64,000 bases of DNA from contig NC_071669.1 of assembly GCF_028554725.1 (NCBI RefSeq), positions 14,637,001 through 14,701,000 of the forward strand, written 5' to 3'. The first letter of the stretch is position 1. The number at the start of each line of letters is the position of its first letter. The notes beneath the pieces are model-generated. The model saw nothing but the letters and a program-made list of their open reading frames with translations. It ran no database searches and was not told the origin of the DNA. A program made the translations under genes and the position numbers. Origin of the DNA: Zeugodacus cucurbitae. Lineage: Eukaryota; Arthropoda; Insecta; Diptera; Tephritidae. This document shows, piece by piece, positions 1-11,225 of this stretch.

Positions 1-863
1 TTGCGTGCCAGCGCTCGCCACCTGCGCGTATGTAAATGTTTGTAAACAATAAATGCGAAATTTTCGCGCAAAGTTCACTGATAACCACAATTTGCTGCCT
101 GTGTGGCTGCTTGGGTGACCACTGAATGCTCGTAAATATGCGTTTGTGCCTATTGCCATTTCGTTGTTGTTTATACTGAGGCTTATAATTTTGTTCACAA
201 AGTGAGCAAACATAATTTTTTTTTCACAGCGAAAAGCCTAGTCTGCGCTTTTTGTTACAAATTAGTCCCATACCAGCTATATATCTGCTGGGCTGCTGCT
301 ATTTTTATCAGTTGCTCTTTTTGTTTTTTATCAGCTGTTCTACTTATGTACTTCCATTATTTACAAATAAATAATTTATAATTCTCACTTTTGTGTCACA
401 CTTTGTTATTTTTACCTAGGAGTTGTTTTTGCAACAATTTCGTTGGAAATGCTTCTTTATTTATCAGGTTTTACTTTTAAATCTGTTGTATATTTTGTGC
501 ATATTTTCACAGTTAAGAGTTTGATTTTTGTTTTTGTCGCAAGTTTCGTGTATTTTCATATCAAAACAAAATATTCTATTTGATTGCGCGCAAAATTACA
601 TTTGTTTTTGGCTATCACTGAGAATAAACAAGCATTTCTTTACTATAAATAGCAACAAGTGAGAGTGAATAAATATAGAGAAGGTTCTTTAGTAAGGACG
701 AACTGAAATTTAAATTTTCTCATTATCTTAATATTGAGTGAATTTAAAAAGAATCATAGATCGTCTTGTAAAAAGAATCATTATTTTACCAATATATGGC
801 TTTAGTAATCGGAATATATAAGTGCGATTGGTCAATATTTATAAATTTTTTTTTATTTGACGT
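1..863. other. Gene-free A+T-rich stretch
   Basis: No frame of useful length, RNA gene or recognisable transposon was seen. The sequence is ordinary A+T-rich fly non-coding DNA with short T and TTG runs. Confidence 0.5.
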
Positions 864-1256
864 ATACTCTATCATGAATGGGCGCCAACAAAGAGAAAAT
901 ACTGGATCGCATTGATTTCTGAAGCGAATGGTAACTAGTGATAAAAAGGGGTTCACAAACGACTACTTCAAATGAAAATGGTTGTGGTCGAATCGCGGTG
1001 ATTCAACGAAATCGGTGGCTAATCTAGAATAAACGGTCACACATATTTTGTAATGTATTTCATGTAATTTGCAGGGAATCATCTAATGTGAGTTGCTTCC
1101 CTACGGCCAAATTTCAGATTTATACTCTCAACAGTTAGACCGTCTAAAGAATGTTATCGCTCAGAAGTGGTCAACTTTGGCCAATAGGGGAGAAACTGTG
1201 TTCAATCAAGATAAAACCTCTCATATCTTAACGTTTCGATGAAAGACCGCGACTCT
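864..1256 (+). pseudogene. mariner transposase remnant (middle part)
   Basis: This is a broken fragment of a mariner-type DDE transposase. From about 916 the frame reads FLKRMVTSDKKG, which corresponds to the VTGDEKW block that carries the first catalytic Asp in the family. From 1075 it reads ELLPYGQ, then DLYSQQLDRLKNVIAQK, then VFNQDKTSH, which matches the second catalytic region (usually HQDNARPH). At least four in-frame stops and a short scrambled piece (about 1034-1074) separate these blocks. The N-terminal DNA-binding part and the last third are missing. The fragment runs directly into the TTAGG tail of the neighbouring retrotransposon, so it was probably cut or invaded there. The block order makes me sure of the family; the mauritiana-type assignment is an inference. 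It cannot encode an active enzyme. Confidence 0.85.
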
Positions 1257-1310
1257 TAGGTTAGGTTAGGTTAGTTTAGGTTAGGTAAGGTTAGGTTAGG
1301 TTAGACTAGG
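1256..1310. repeat. (TTAGG)n tail of a non-LTR retrotransposon
   Basis: This is an imperfect run of TTAGG units. Read on the minus strand it is a CCTAA tail lying about 95 bases beyond the stop codon of the retrotransposon open frame at 1405. It resembles the insect telomere repeat, but its position and that of the copy at 13137 show it is a retroelement 3' tail. Confidence 0.8.
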
Positions 1311-1905
1311 TTTGTAGGCAGATCTCTGAAAATACGGAAGACCTTACTTAGACAGTTTAAGGTGCTCTGCATAGTGCTACCAGATCCCGATGGATCATAG
1401 ACCCTTAAGAATCAGCAAAACGCTTGGAATCTGTTACGAATTTCTTTAGTCGGCTTATGTCGATTCTAGCCAATTCGCTAGGATCGCTGAAAATGGACCT
1501 TACGAGGTGTTTCAACCTCAGCCTGGCAAAAGCTGGACAGTGGATAAGGAAATGCTTAGTTTGTTCCAAATCGCCTTCCTCCATACAGCTTTGACAACTT
1601 GCAGTCCCAAGTCTCAACGCATGGGTACCCATTGGACAATGTCCAGTAAGCACACCGATGATCGAGCTGAGATAGACCTTGCTAAGAGAAAGCAGTTCAA
1701 AGGACCTTCTACGCTCCACAAAAGGACCTCGCCACTGCACAGGTGCTGGTTGTTCACCAGCGCTTGGCGAGCTCATGAGTAGTCTGCATGTCCAGCGCTC
1801 TTGCGCAAGTGGACCATGGACTACCAATCCGCTCCCATTCCGACGTCAATGTTGGAACCCTCTTTTGCAAGCCGGATACCAAAATAGCTAGCAGCTATTG
1901 ATAAG
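1311..1905 (-). pseudogene. Non-LTR retrotransposon, C-terminal end of ORF2 plus 3' UTR
   Basis: On the minus strand an open frame runs from about 1827 to its stop at 1405. It holds the C-terminal zinc-binding motif typical of jockey/R1-like retrotransposon proteins: LTGHCPMGTHALRLG, then C-Q-S-C, then KHFLIHCPAFARLRLKHL. Just upstream, in another frame, IRLAKEGSNIDV looks like the end of the RNase H domain, so a frameshift and a TGA near 1850 break the protein. About 95 bases of 3' UTR lead into the CCTAA tail at 1310-1256. Reverse transcriptase and endonuclease are absent, as in a 5'-truncated insertion. Residues past the zinc motif (SRLKKFVTDSKRFADS) match the usual end of such proteins. 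The exact clade is not decided. Confidence 0.85.
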
Positions 1906-3900
1906 GATCTAAGACACTCCGTAACTATCCGCAATCCTTAACCCGAAATAACCCACGGTTACCATATGGCAACGCAAAATTTATCTCTATATTTTTAACT
2001 TAACTTGAAAATTACACTATAAAACTACAAAAAATCTATGCTGGTTTTTTGCATTTTCCAGAATATTTTTATATTGAATATAGTGAATCTCAAGCGGTCC
2101 AAATACATAGGGGTATTTCATTTCAGAAAACTCTGAAACGTAAAAGTTCTGGGCAGTACCGGGTTAATTGGTGATCTTTATACATCCACTATATAGTCCT
2201 GACATCGAACCAAGGCACTTGTTCTTGTCTGTGGCTAATGACTTCGCTGGTGAAAAATTCGTTTCTAGAGTTGAGATACTAATACAAATCAACTATCACT
2301 AAATTACCATAAAAAATAAATAAAACCTTCAACTAAGCGGAAATAAAGGTTTTTTCTTTACTATACCTTAAATTTCATTGATCTATGGTAAGCGTGGGCA
2401 TCAATAAGTGCAATAATCTCTTTGATCCCTCCATATGTATAAAAAGTTCATTCACCAAGGTATAATATTTTAAAATGCATTACATTTATATTAAATACTT
2501 TACAATATACTTAAAAAGTCGATGGCTATCTTAACTTCTCAAAACTGTAAACTAACAATTTCCCTTATGTGTCTTCCCAAAAGTATTTCTCTGAGTAATA
2601 CATCACTCAAATATCAATATATATTGCTCTACGTTTCCATTCAAAAATATGTTTTTTTTTTTTTCGTTCTACCAAATCCCTGCAAGTCCTCGTAATAATA
2701 AAATCGAAATTAAAAATAACAAACTTCATCACTTCTACTCCAAAATCATAATACAATTACACAAACAACTACTTTACCAACTTTACCACTTACGAGTATA
2801 TGCAGCTACTTCAATTTCCATTTCCCGTATTATAAAAGAGCTTTATTGGCGTCATAAAAATATCCATGCCAACAAGAATGAAATTTTCAACAACTAAATA
2901 AACCGAAAAAGTTGATTAGGAGCAACACTTAAAAGATTACGTCGTCAAATGTCGCACACAACACCAAAAAACACACACCAAGAATATTGTACACAATCGC
3001 TGACAAATCATTTATGACGGGCATAAAATAGTAATGCAAAAATCATAAGCAACAAACGGATAAGCAAAACACACAAATAACAAGCAAGGAGCAAAGTAAG
3101 CATCGAAAGCATGTAGAAAAGAATGTGAAGAAGTTATACAGAAAAATCAGCAGATATTTATTTATTTATGTATGTATGTCTGTATGTGAATATGAAATAA
3201 TAAAATGCAATCGCTTAAATCGCCAATTTGGCGACACTTCCATATAATCCAGTGCAAATCTGCTGCTGATACTTTATTTACGGCTTTTATGAGTAGTTAA
3301 GCTGCTTTTGTTTATATTATATTATGTGGCAAGCTTGTTAGTTCGTTTTCATTTCTTTTGTTTTTCTGTTTTGCTGGTTTGTTGGTTTGTGGGATTTATT
3401 ATGCGCTAAGACAATTGACAGTGAGCGAGTGAAATATATATGTGCATAAGCTGTGTGGATAAATATATTTGTGTATTTGTGCGGAATTATGAATAAAAGC
3501 GGAAGACAAATATAGCAGGCATTTGTAGCGGTAAAAATTTCATTATTTTCTACATTTGTATGGTCTAAAATAAGACATGAAATTGTGGTAAATTAGTTAT
3601 GAACACAAGGTGGCATAATAAAATTGTTATGCAATCAAATTTATTGCAGCTGTACGAGGTTATTTATGAACAAATGATATTATTGGCTGAAAATTCAATA
3701 TTAATTGCGGATGTGTATATTTTAGATAATCAAAAATATTATGACGCAAATAAGTCATATATTTTTTTTCATATTTCCTTCCATAGAAATTAAATATTTT
3801 CTTCGTTCAATAAAATTTGGCATCTAAGGCACAATAGCAATTGTTGTAGTAGAATAAAAACTTCCCCAAATATTTTTGCTGAAATTGCCGAGGTCTTACT
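1906..3900. other. Gene-free stretch
   Basis: No supportable gene was found. A poly-T run lies at 2651-2663 and short TATG repeats near 3165. Open frames here are short, A+T-biased and lack recognisable domains. Confidence 0.45.
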
Positions 3901-4338
3901 ATGTGTGCTATATGTTTTTGGTCGCTGAATCCGAATCCGAGTGCCATTTAACTGCATCAGATCAGGGTGTTTACATAAATTCATTGGATTCAATTGATAC
4001 TAAAAATTCGCCATGTTGCATCCGCCATTTTAAATTTTGAAAAACCAACACCGGACTCATAGTCAGAGGTCCCGAAAACCCCAAAGTAATAAGTTTCGAG
4101 CGATTCCGATGAATTTTTAAAAATAGCGTCCACCATATTGGATCCGCCATTTTGAATTTTGAAAAACTGACACCGGATTCGTCGTCAGCGACCCCAAAAA
4201 CCCCCGAATAACGACAGCGAATCCCATGGAGTTTAAAAGCGCTGGCTTTCTGGGGTTATGTCAAAACCCTGATCTGATGGGCTTAAATGAACTTCGGGTT
4301 CGCATTCAGCTACCACAAAAACATAAGCAACACATAGA
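3901..4338. repeat. Fold-back repeat with two GATCCGCCATTTT units inside
   Basis: The left arm (about 3901-3976) and the right arm (about 4256-4338) are inverted copies. Both contain CATCAGATCAGGGT, a CTGAATnCGAA block and a TATGTTTTTG block. Between them lie two tandem units about 122 bp apart, starting near 4012 and 4134. Each unit has ATCCGCCATTTT, GAATTTTGAAAAAC (TAAATTTTGAAAAAC in the first), ACACCGGA and a CAGnGnCCC block. The structure suggests a fold-back or MITE-like element or a rearranged satellite. No coding potential is seen. Confidence 0.65.
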
Positions 4339-4429
4339 GAGACTTCCAGGTCAAGACAATTTTTTTTGTGTGGGTTTGTAATTCCGATTTGCTCCACTTG
4401 CATGAAACTGAAACTCGTGTTATGACCAA

Positions 4430-5094
4430 ATGTTACTCTTACGCCCCGGTTATAACTAGAACTCATATTTTAAACTTTAACCATTCTGTAAGACAATTTT
4501 CCATGCTGGTTTGTCCTTTTTTCGACACAAAGTCCAATTAACTAAGGCAATATTTCTTGCATTCCATCTCAGTGGCCTTAAAAATTCCGTCGAGGATTGC
4601 TGGCAAAATATTGTGCCATTGACTGCCCACTGAGCTCCTCAAATATTGATAACATCTTCCTTTTGAATGTAAATATTCGTACTATATACATTGTTATAGC
4701 AAACGCTATCTAACGATATGGTTGAAGAAAAACATTTTCCTTGCATTATACCAAAATATCGATATGTTACTCATACGCCCCATACGCGTATATCCATAAT
4801 ATAATAATAATATATATTTTTTTATTTGACTCGGATGACTTCATGATATATTTTAAAGGTTGATTTGAATGTATTGAGACAAATGCACTATATGGTGTTA
4901 TCGTTAGACTCCGTATGTCATATTCTAAATTTTTTGAAGGCAAAGTACCCAGAGGCTATACCCGTAATTTAGAAAAAGCATCTCCATCGTATGAATATAT
5001 TTCTAAAACATAAATATTAATTGGTTCAAATTATTTAGTTCAAACATTTTTTTCTATACCAAATATAACTGACCGAAATGTTACTTATACGCCC
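4430..5094 (+). repeat. Degenerate satellite: ATGTTACTnnTACGCCC three times
   Basis: The motif ATGTTACTCTTACGCCCC at 4430 recurs at 4764 (CTCATACGCCCC) and 5078 (CTTATACGCCC), 334 and 314 bases apart. The bases before it (TGACCnAAATG, or ATACCAAAATAT) are also similar. This is best read as three decayed units of a ~320-bp tandem repeat. It starts right after the fold-back repeat, so the two may be parts of one larger satellite. Confidence 0.5.
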
Positions 5095-5780
5095 TGTACC
5101 AATTTTTGAATGTTCTATTACATATAGAATAATGGTATATTAAAATAATTTTAATAATATTTTTTTTTTTTAATGAAATATAAATCACTTTTACAATCTT
5201 AAATATATAATATTACTTAAGAAAAGCTTCTAAAAACAACACTACACATATAACGAATTCAGCTATTGAAGACCACCCAATGTGAGTGCAATGCCCATCA
5301 TCACATCAACAGCCTGTGTAGCTAATTGCTAATTTATTTTCAAATAAACCAATTCATTAACTAAAGTGTTTGTAATGCCAATGCATTAAATTTCATTAGG
5401 GCTAGTGAGTGAATGTCCTTTAATATTTAAACAAACCAATAAGTAAACATAATTGATTAAATAGAACATGTTACTCGTCAAGGTCGATAGAAATAGTAAA
5501 CAAATAGTACAATAACAATTATTACATTGAACTACAGGGGGCACAGACAAATAGAGGTCACAGATAAATGGTCACAGCAAATACGAAATCAGCAAGCAAA
5601 ACTATTTTGTTGATTGACAACATAAACGGGAAAATAAATTGTGCATTAACGTAAATGGCAAGTGAGTGCGCACAGTAGGCAACAAATTGAAGTAAAATTA
5701 GTGATGGATATGAGCTACTTATGCGTTATAATTATTTAGTGGCAATGAATTAAGGTACATACATATATATAACTCAGAAA
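5095..5780. other. Gene-free stretch before the Helitron
   Basis: A+T-rich non-coding DNA; nothing recognised. Confidence 0.45.
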
Positions 5781-6227
5781 TCAAATATATAAAATTCTCG
5801 TGTCACGGTGTACGTTATTGAACTCCTCTGAAACCGCTCGACCGATTTTCGTGAATCTTAGCGTGCATATCGGCTAGGGTGGAGAATCGGACAACATCTA
5901 TTTTTCATCCGCCTAAATGTCAAGGGTGGTCCACCCCTAAATTTTTTTAGCTTTCCGCGAAAAGAATTAAAAATTTTCTAAAATCGGAAAGTTATTGGTT
6001 GTTGAAGTTCAAACCGCATTTCGTGGAAGGCCAGAAAAAGATTAGAAAGTGAGTAAATATGGAAAAATTGCAAGGAAGATATCAATTTTATTCGAGTTGA
6101 CAAGAAAAATATAAAAAGAGAAAACAAAAAAATAATATTTTGAAGGTTGTCGTTGTTGCTTTGTTAAAATATTTTTGTTATTGTTCAATTGTATAAGGTT
6201 GTGTCGATAGTCCAAAACAATTTGTAA

Positions 6228-6415
6228 AAAATAAGGAATGGCTAAGTTCACGTCCAACCGAACATTTTACACTCTCGCAATTTATTGATGTAATTTTATT
6301 AAGATAACACACAATATGACCTATATATTCGGGGTAAAGTCCCATAGAAAATCATAACATATAGTATATAAGGGCTGATGTGATTCCAGACCCATATTTC
6401 ACTCATTTTCACCAC
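6228..6415 (+). repeat. Helentron/DINE-like repeat fragment (copy D)
   Basis: It starts with AAGGAATGGCTAAGTTC, then CCGAACATTTTACACTCTCGCAATTTAT, the same leading block as the copies at 45315 and 57357. It continues to a stretch matching the C copy near TTTCACTCATTTT. It lies inside the Helitron, so it either inserted there later or was captured. Confidence 0.65.
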
Positions 6416-6454
6416 CAAGGTTAACGGGAATAGGGGTAACTTGGCTCCTGTTAG

Positions 6455-7165
6455 TAGGCAAACAAACGGCACATTCGGCCTTGAAATTACTCCTAAATTG
6501 CAAATGAATGAAACACCAGTCGGCAAAATCGCTATAACGAGAAATAGCGCTATAACGAAGATTTTCCAAATATTCAAGAAGTCGCTGGAGGTGCTGCAAA
6601 GGACTTTAAAATATCTTGATTGTCGATAAACGTTTTTGGTGGAGCCAGGATTCTGTTAACAGGTGATTTACGCCAGACTCTTCCAATTATTCCTGGATCA
6701 ACTGTTACTGACGGGCTAATCGCATGCCTAAAATCATTTAATTTGTGGCGACACATAAAGTATCGCCAATTAACAACTAACATATGAGTGTTTTCGCCAC
6801 AATATCAAATTGCGATTGTAGAACTAATTGGCAGTTGATACCTCGATGGATTAATAGCATTTCCAACAGATTTCTGTCACTTCATTGACTTGAAAGAGAA
6901 GTTTTCCTGACATGAAACCTTAATATGATAACCATAAATTACTGATTGAATGACCTATATTGGTGGTAAAAAAACAAAGATATCGATGATCTTAATGCGA
7001 CAATTTAGAATTTCGGTCCAGGAGCGTTGACACAGCTACAAACCAGGATGACGTAGTCAATCATCCCAAACTATTTAAAATTGCCTGTACTATCACCACT
7101 CACTTTGCAATTAAAAGTAGTGTGAGTTGTCATCATGCTGCGTAACATAAATCGACCTCGAATAA
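6455..7165 (+). pseudogene. Helitron helicase (RepHel C-terminal half), broken
   Basis: Shifting frames preserve, in order, blocks of the Pif1-type helicase of insect Helitrons. NGTFGLEIT and MNETPVGKI begin near 6470. KKSLEVLQRTL lies near 6580. GGARILLTGDLRQTLPIIPGS (6637-6700) corresponds to a conserved helicase motif, and ACLKSFNLW follows. LIAFPTDFCHF lies near 6855, and DDLNATI with NQDDVVNHPKLF near 7050. IMLRNINRPR lies at about 7133-7162. In the family the protein unwinds DNA during rolling-circle transposition. Walker A and the VWDECTMAH-type segment are deleted, and several stops and frameshifts interrupt the rest. The order and spacing of blocks make the identification firm; there is no function left. 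Confidence 0.85.
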
Positions 7166-7249
7166 TCAATATCGTCGCCGAAGCCAAGATTGGACCAACT
7201 TAATTTAATGTATACCTTAGCCACAACAACGTGTGGCCGGGTCTGCTAG

Positions 7250-8599
7250 TATATATATAATATTTGGAACACAGTGTAATCGTTTTGAAGCTTTAGTGGA
7301 GTAGATAAGTCCGGAATTAAATTCCAAAGGATTTCTGGTTTATAGATTTAATTTTTATTTGTATTTCAACTCAATTTTTATTTGGATACAGTGCGACCCT
7401 AATATAATAATCTATTTTTACCCAATCTCCCAGTATGCAGAAAATTGTGTCAATTTCCCTTAATCGTTCGACGTATTCTAAAAATTGAGAAAATAACATA
7501 CTTCGCGTGGACGAATTATTATTTCATATATATTTTCTAACTTAAAAGATACGATAGATGGTGCTGTAATTTTTTTTGCCATTTTTTATAATTTTTCTTA
7601 AAAAATTAATATTATTCCGATTTTAAAACGGAGTAATTATTGTTAAAACCCCAAAATATGATGTTATAAATATGATTTCATGATTTTTTTATAAATTTAA
7701 ACATAACCGGGGGCTTTGATTAAAAGCTCTGTGATTATCTGAGAAATTAGTATGTGTTGTAAAAATAATAATTTTATTACTTTTCAACCTACATATCTCT
7801 TCTTGTGGCACTAATTTAGTACAATTTCTGTTTATTTACCATAATTATTGGCGCGAGCATTCTTCCTGATATAGTGTGATAAAATTTGTAACACTTGCTC
7901 ATCTAGTGCGTGCATCAATTAACATTAAACTAATGGAAGTTGACACTTACTCAACAAGTAGTAAACAACCCAAACCAAATTATTTTTAAGTGATTAAATA
8001 ATAGCTAAAAATAGAGTTATTTGAATAAGATATGACTTAAATACATGCATAAAAATAGAATGATATTGAAAAATATAGTTGTAAGCGCTCAAGAAAAATA
8101 TATTTATTTACATGGTTTTATAAGCCTGTGTAAATGTAGATGGGAGTATAAATAAAAAATAATTTTTATCGTCAAATTTCATGTGATTAAAGCATACCAC
8201 ATTATTTCCACACGAAAGAAAAATTCATATCATGAATTTCGTGTGCATGAAAAATTATATTCGAAATTCGGCATTCTATCACAAATATTTTTGTTTTGAT
8301 TTTTTTATTGGAGCTATAACGCGACTGTTTTAGCATATAAACATTAAATCCACATAACAATTATTGCGTTCAAACCCGGGAAGAGATATAATGGTGTATT
8401 TTAAAAGATCATGTACGAAAAGAACTTAATCGGACGCACATTGGGTAGCAATTTTGTTCTTCTAACCAATTGATATCGCTGGTGGTCCCATTAAATCGAG
8501 GGAGTTAAATTAAATCGAGGGAGTTTTCTCTTTATTTTCTTTGGGAGATATATTAGGATTTTCTACCAAAACCTGTTCCCACAAGAGAAAGAAGACACT
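7250..8599. other. Gene-free stretch
   Basis: A+T-rich DNA. A short direct repeat (TTAAATCGAGGGAGTT twice) lies at about 8495-8526. No gene was recognised. Confidence 0.45.
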
Positions 8600-8835
8600 T
8601 AGACCTTCTAGTCTACAGTTAGTCTGAACTCAGATAAACCCTAAATGGATAGTAAGACTCGTCAACTGCCGTGAACCGACAACAAATCGGCATAAGTTTT
8701 TTACTTCTAAATCTGCAAATTCGCAGAATAATTAAAAAAGCGAGATTCATGAAAGTTTTATTTCGATCTCGCATAGGTGGGGCATTCCATCAGCAATATG
8801 ATTCTGCCTCGTCTTCTTCTAGGAAACTTCTGCAG
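8600..8835 (-). pseudogene. Possible non-LTR retrotransposon C-terminal scrap
   Basis: On the minus strand, around 8822-8760, two adjacent frames read FLEEDEAES and then ILLMECPTYARSK. Together they resemble the E..(E/H)HLLMECP.YARSR block of jockey/R1-like ORF2 C-termini. After it, frames with many stops give FHESRFFNYSANLQ and TYADLLSVHGS, which fit the usual spacing. The match rests on one short block plus weak flanks, so the call is tentative. No tail repeat is seen at its 3' side. Confidence 0.45.
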
Positions 8836-10840
8836 CTAGCTTCGATAAAACAATGACCCCTTCAAATAATGAACATCACAAAAGAATATGTAGTCCTCCT
8901 ACTTGTTGTCATTCTACAGTAGTTAATACTAACGTACCTAGCCTTGAAAGCTCGTTATCAGCCTTATTTTAATACCAGGCACCCAAACTAGACTAATCGT
9001 AGCAGGTAATGTGAGGGTAGACATTTCCTTACCAGTCTCGAGCACTTACTACCAGAGAGAATCGTCACTTCACTGAAGGATGCTACGCTTCAAAGCAATA
9101 GATACGTTGAAACCTTAAATATTTCAGTGAACAATATTTGTGAGTCAGAAATTTACATTTATTCACGTACCTCCCTAAATTACAAAATTAAACATTTATT
9201 ATGATAGGAGTTGAGATTGTATTAAATGTTAATATATATGTATAAAAATGGTAATTTACAAAAGCGGTTGTTAAATATAGAAAGAACCGGGATGCTGCGA
9301 AATACAGAGATGTGAGGCGTTCGACGTCGTATCACAAAGGTGCCTTGAGATCCTTTCTCATTATCTTTTGTTGAAATTTATATGCTGAGTGGTGTCATCG
9401 TGTTTTGATATATGTGTGTGTTAACGTGTAGTGTTCTCTAGCATGATGAGGTGAATGTAGCGTATCAGTGTTGTGCTTTTGGTTATGTGGTGATTGGTGT
9501 GTTTCCGTGTGGTGAAGTGATGTGAATGTGTTTTTTACGTTGCAACTCATTTAGCCAAGCCGTTTTTAGCATTCTCTTAATTAATTTCGTAAATTCTTAC
9601 ACAAAATTATATTCCTGAATCTCTACATCATATAAAACGTTTTAAAATATGTATTCAAATATATAAGTGAAATATTTAAGGTATAAAATGATTGATGGTA
9701 GTTTTCGGACATAAAATTCAGTCGAAGAAATAGTGAAGTTACTTCTGGTTTCAACTGAGTAACGTGTGTACAACCTTAGTGTTAAATTTCGCTGGCTGAC
9801 TGGATTCTGTTGTGATAAGGCTTGTAATGAAAATGACAGTGGTTTTGGAAATTATTGTCGGCAAATGTACTCAATACAAAAAATAATATATCGCAAGATA
9901 AAATAATGAAAATAAATGGATTAAAGAGGACTTATCTGTACGGATTAGGGTTATTTCTTAAAATCCGTAGATACAAAATAAAAACCCACTGGCAAATGCG
10001 TTATTGATCAGTAAAGCTTTTCGTATACAGCTTGCACAATATTTTTTGTTTGCTCAATAAATATTAATCAATTAATCAAAACACATTCAATACTGGCAGC
10101 CTTGGAACTCTTTATTAAAGAGTTGATGCTTTTATTAAATATACCGAAAAAGAAATGTATACATATGCTACTAAATACACATTAAGATTCAGAGATATAC
10201 ATTAAATAACTTTCATTCAACACATCTTGCCACGTGGTATGAAGCAAGAACAACAATAACAAGTAAATCACATTTTGAATAAACAAATCTGCTTTTTAAT
10301 ATTCATGACTTTATGTATGAGTGATGGGAAAAAGGCAGTTGTTATTGTTATTATTACGGAATTTTACTTGATATGAGCAACCCAAAAAAAAAAAGGCAAA
10401 ATAAATTCACAAAGCAAAAACGACAACAAACGTGTGAAGTTGCTGCCACCTGCGGAGTACAACGATAGCGGTGAGTGAGTGTAGACACATAAATTTACAT
10501 ACAAAACTGTGTCAGCGGCAAAAAAGAAACACAAAGCAATAACAACAACAACAATCATATGTATCCAAATTGCTTTGTACGAATGCCTGCGACTACACAA
10601 CCTTCCACACTCAAATCGGCGAAGTGACTACAAATTGTTGTTGTTGTCTCAGATATATAACAGCAATTTGTTGTTGCTCTTTGCTGCCACTAATGATAAT
10701 TTGTGCCGAAAATTATACGCGTACGCTTGACTGGCGCTTGAGCATGTAACACAAAGTAAATACGTGGAACGTGAGTTGACGGCCGCGCTAACAACAACAA
10801 GGGAAACAAAAACATTTATTTATGCGGCAGAGCGAAGATT
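8836..10840. other. Gene-free stretch
   Basis: No supportable gene. TGTG-rich, low-complexity sequence lies at 9400-9530, and an A-run plus ACAACAACA runs lie at 10380-10560. Confidence 0.45.
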
Positions 10841-11097
10841 TTACCAGCGTTGATATCACGCTGCCTGTTGCCAAGCCATCACATACCAGCTGTTTGTTTT
10901 TCGTGTAATTTGCATAAACAGCGCATGTGGCACGTGTGGCAAGTGTCGAAATCAGCTAACATTACGCTGTTGCCAGTTGATCGGCGCGAACCTGAGTGTG
11001 TGCGGGCGTGTGTTTGGAAAATTGCTACAAAACTGTGTTACATATTGTGTGCGTGGCAAGCTTTTACCACTGTTTAATTGTAATGTAAAAATTGCAT

Positions 11098-11109
11098 GTG
11101 GCATGCCAC
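11098..11109. repeat. Perfect 12-bp palindrome GTGGCATGCCAC, copy 1
   Basis: Identical to its reverse complement and repeated at 11214-11225, with start positions 116 bp apart. Confidence 0.9.
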
Positions 11110-11213
11110 AAATGATAGGGACGTACTGCAATTTCCTGCTATGCCTTTCATTGCAGGCGACATGCTTTCGATGTTGTGAAAAACATAACATTTTTTACTG
11201 CATTTGTCGTGTT

Positions 11214-11225
11214 GTGGCATGCCAC
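11214..11225. repeat. Perfect 12-bp palindrome GTGGCATGCCAC, copy 2
   Basis: Second exact copy of the palindrome at 11098-11109. It sits in a similar setting, with CATG close by. Confidence 0.9.

Larger units (their letters stand above)
5781..7249 (+). mobile_element. Helitron (rolling-circle transposon), decayed and internally deleted
   Basis: Both termini fit the Helitron rule. The element begins with TC at 5781 after an A at 5780, and the first ~160 bases (ATAAAATTCTCGTGTCACGG, then CTCCTCTGAAACCGCTCGACC) resemble insect Helitron 5' ends. It ends with CTAG at 7246-7249 followed by T at 7250. A hairpin lies 13 bases before the end: CCACA (7221-7225), a 6-base loop, then TGTGG (7232-7236). 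Helitrons insert between A and T without target duplication, exactly as seen here. The inside holds a remnant of the helicase (separate entry) and a fragment of another repeat at 6228-6415. The Rep nuclease and N-terminal regions are missing, so the copy is not autonomous. The exact 5' TC is slightly less certain than the 3' end. Confidence 0.88.

Noticed and set aside
1256..1310. Interstitial telomere from chromosome fusion
   Set aside because: The run lies just past the end of a non-LTR retrotransposon, and a second run at 13137 contains the stop codon of a related protein.
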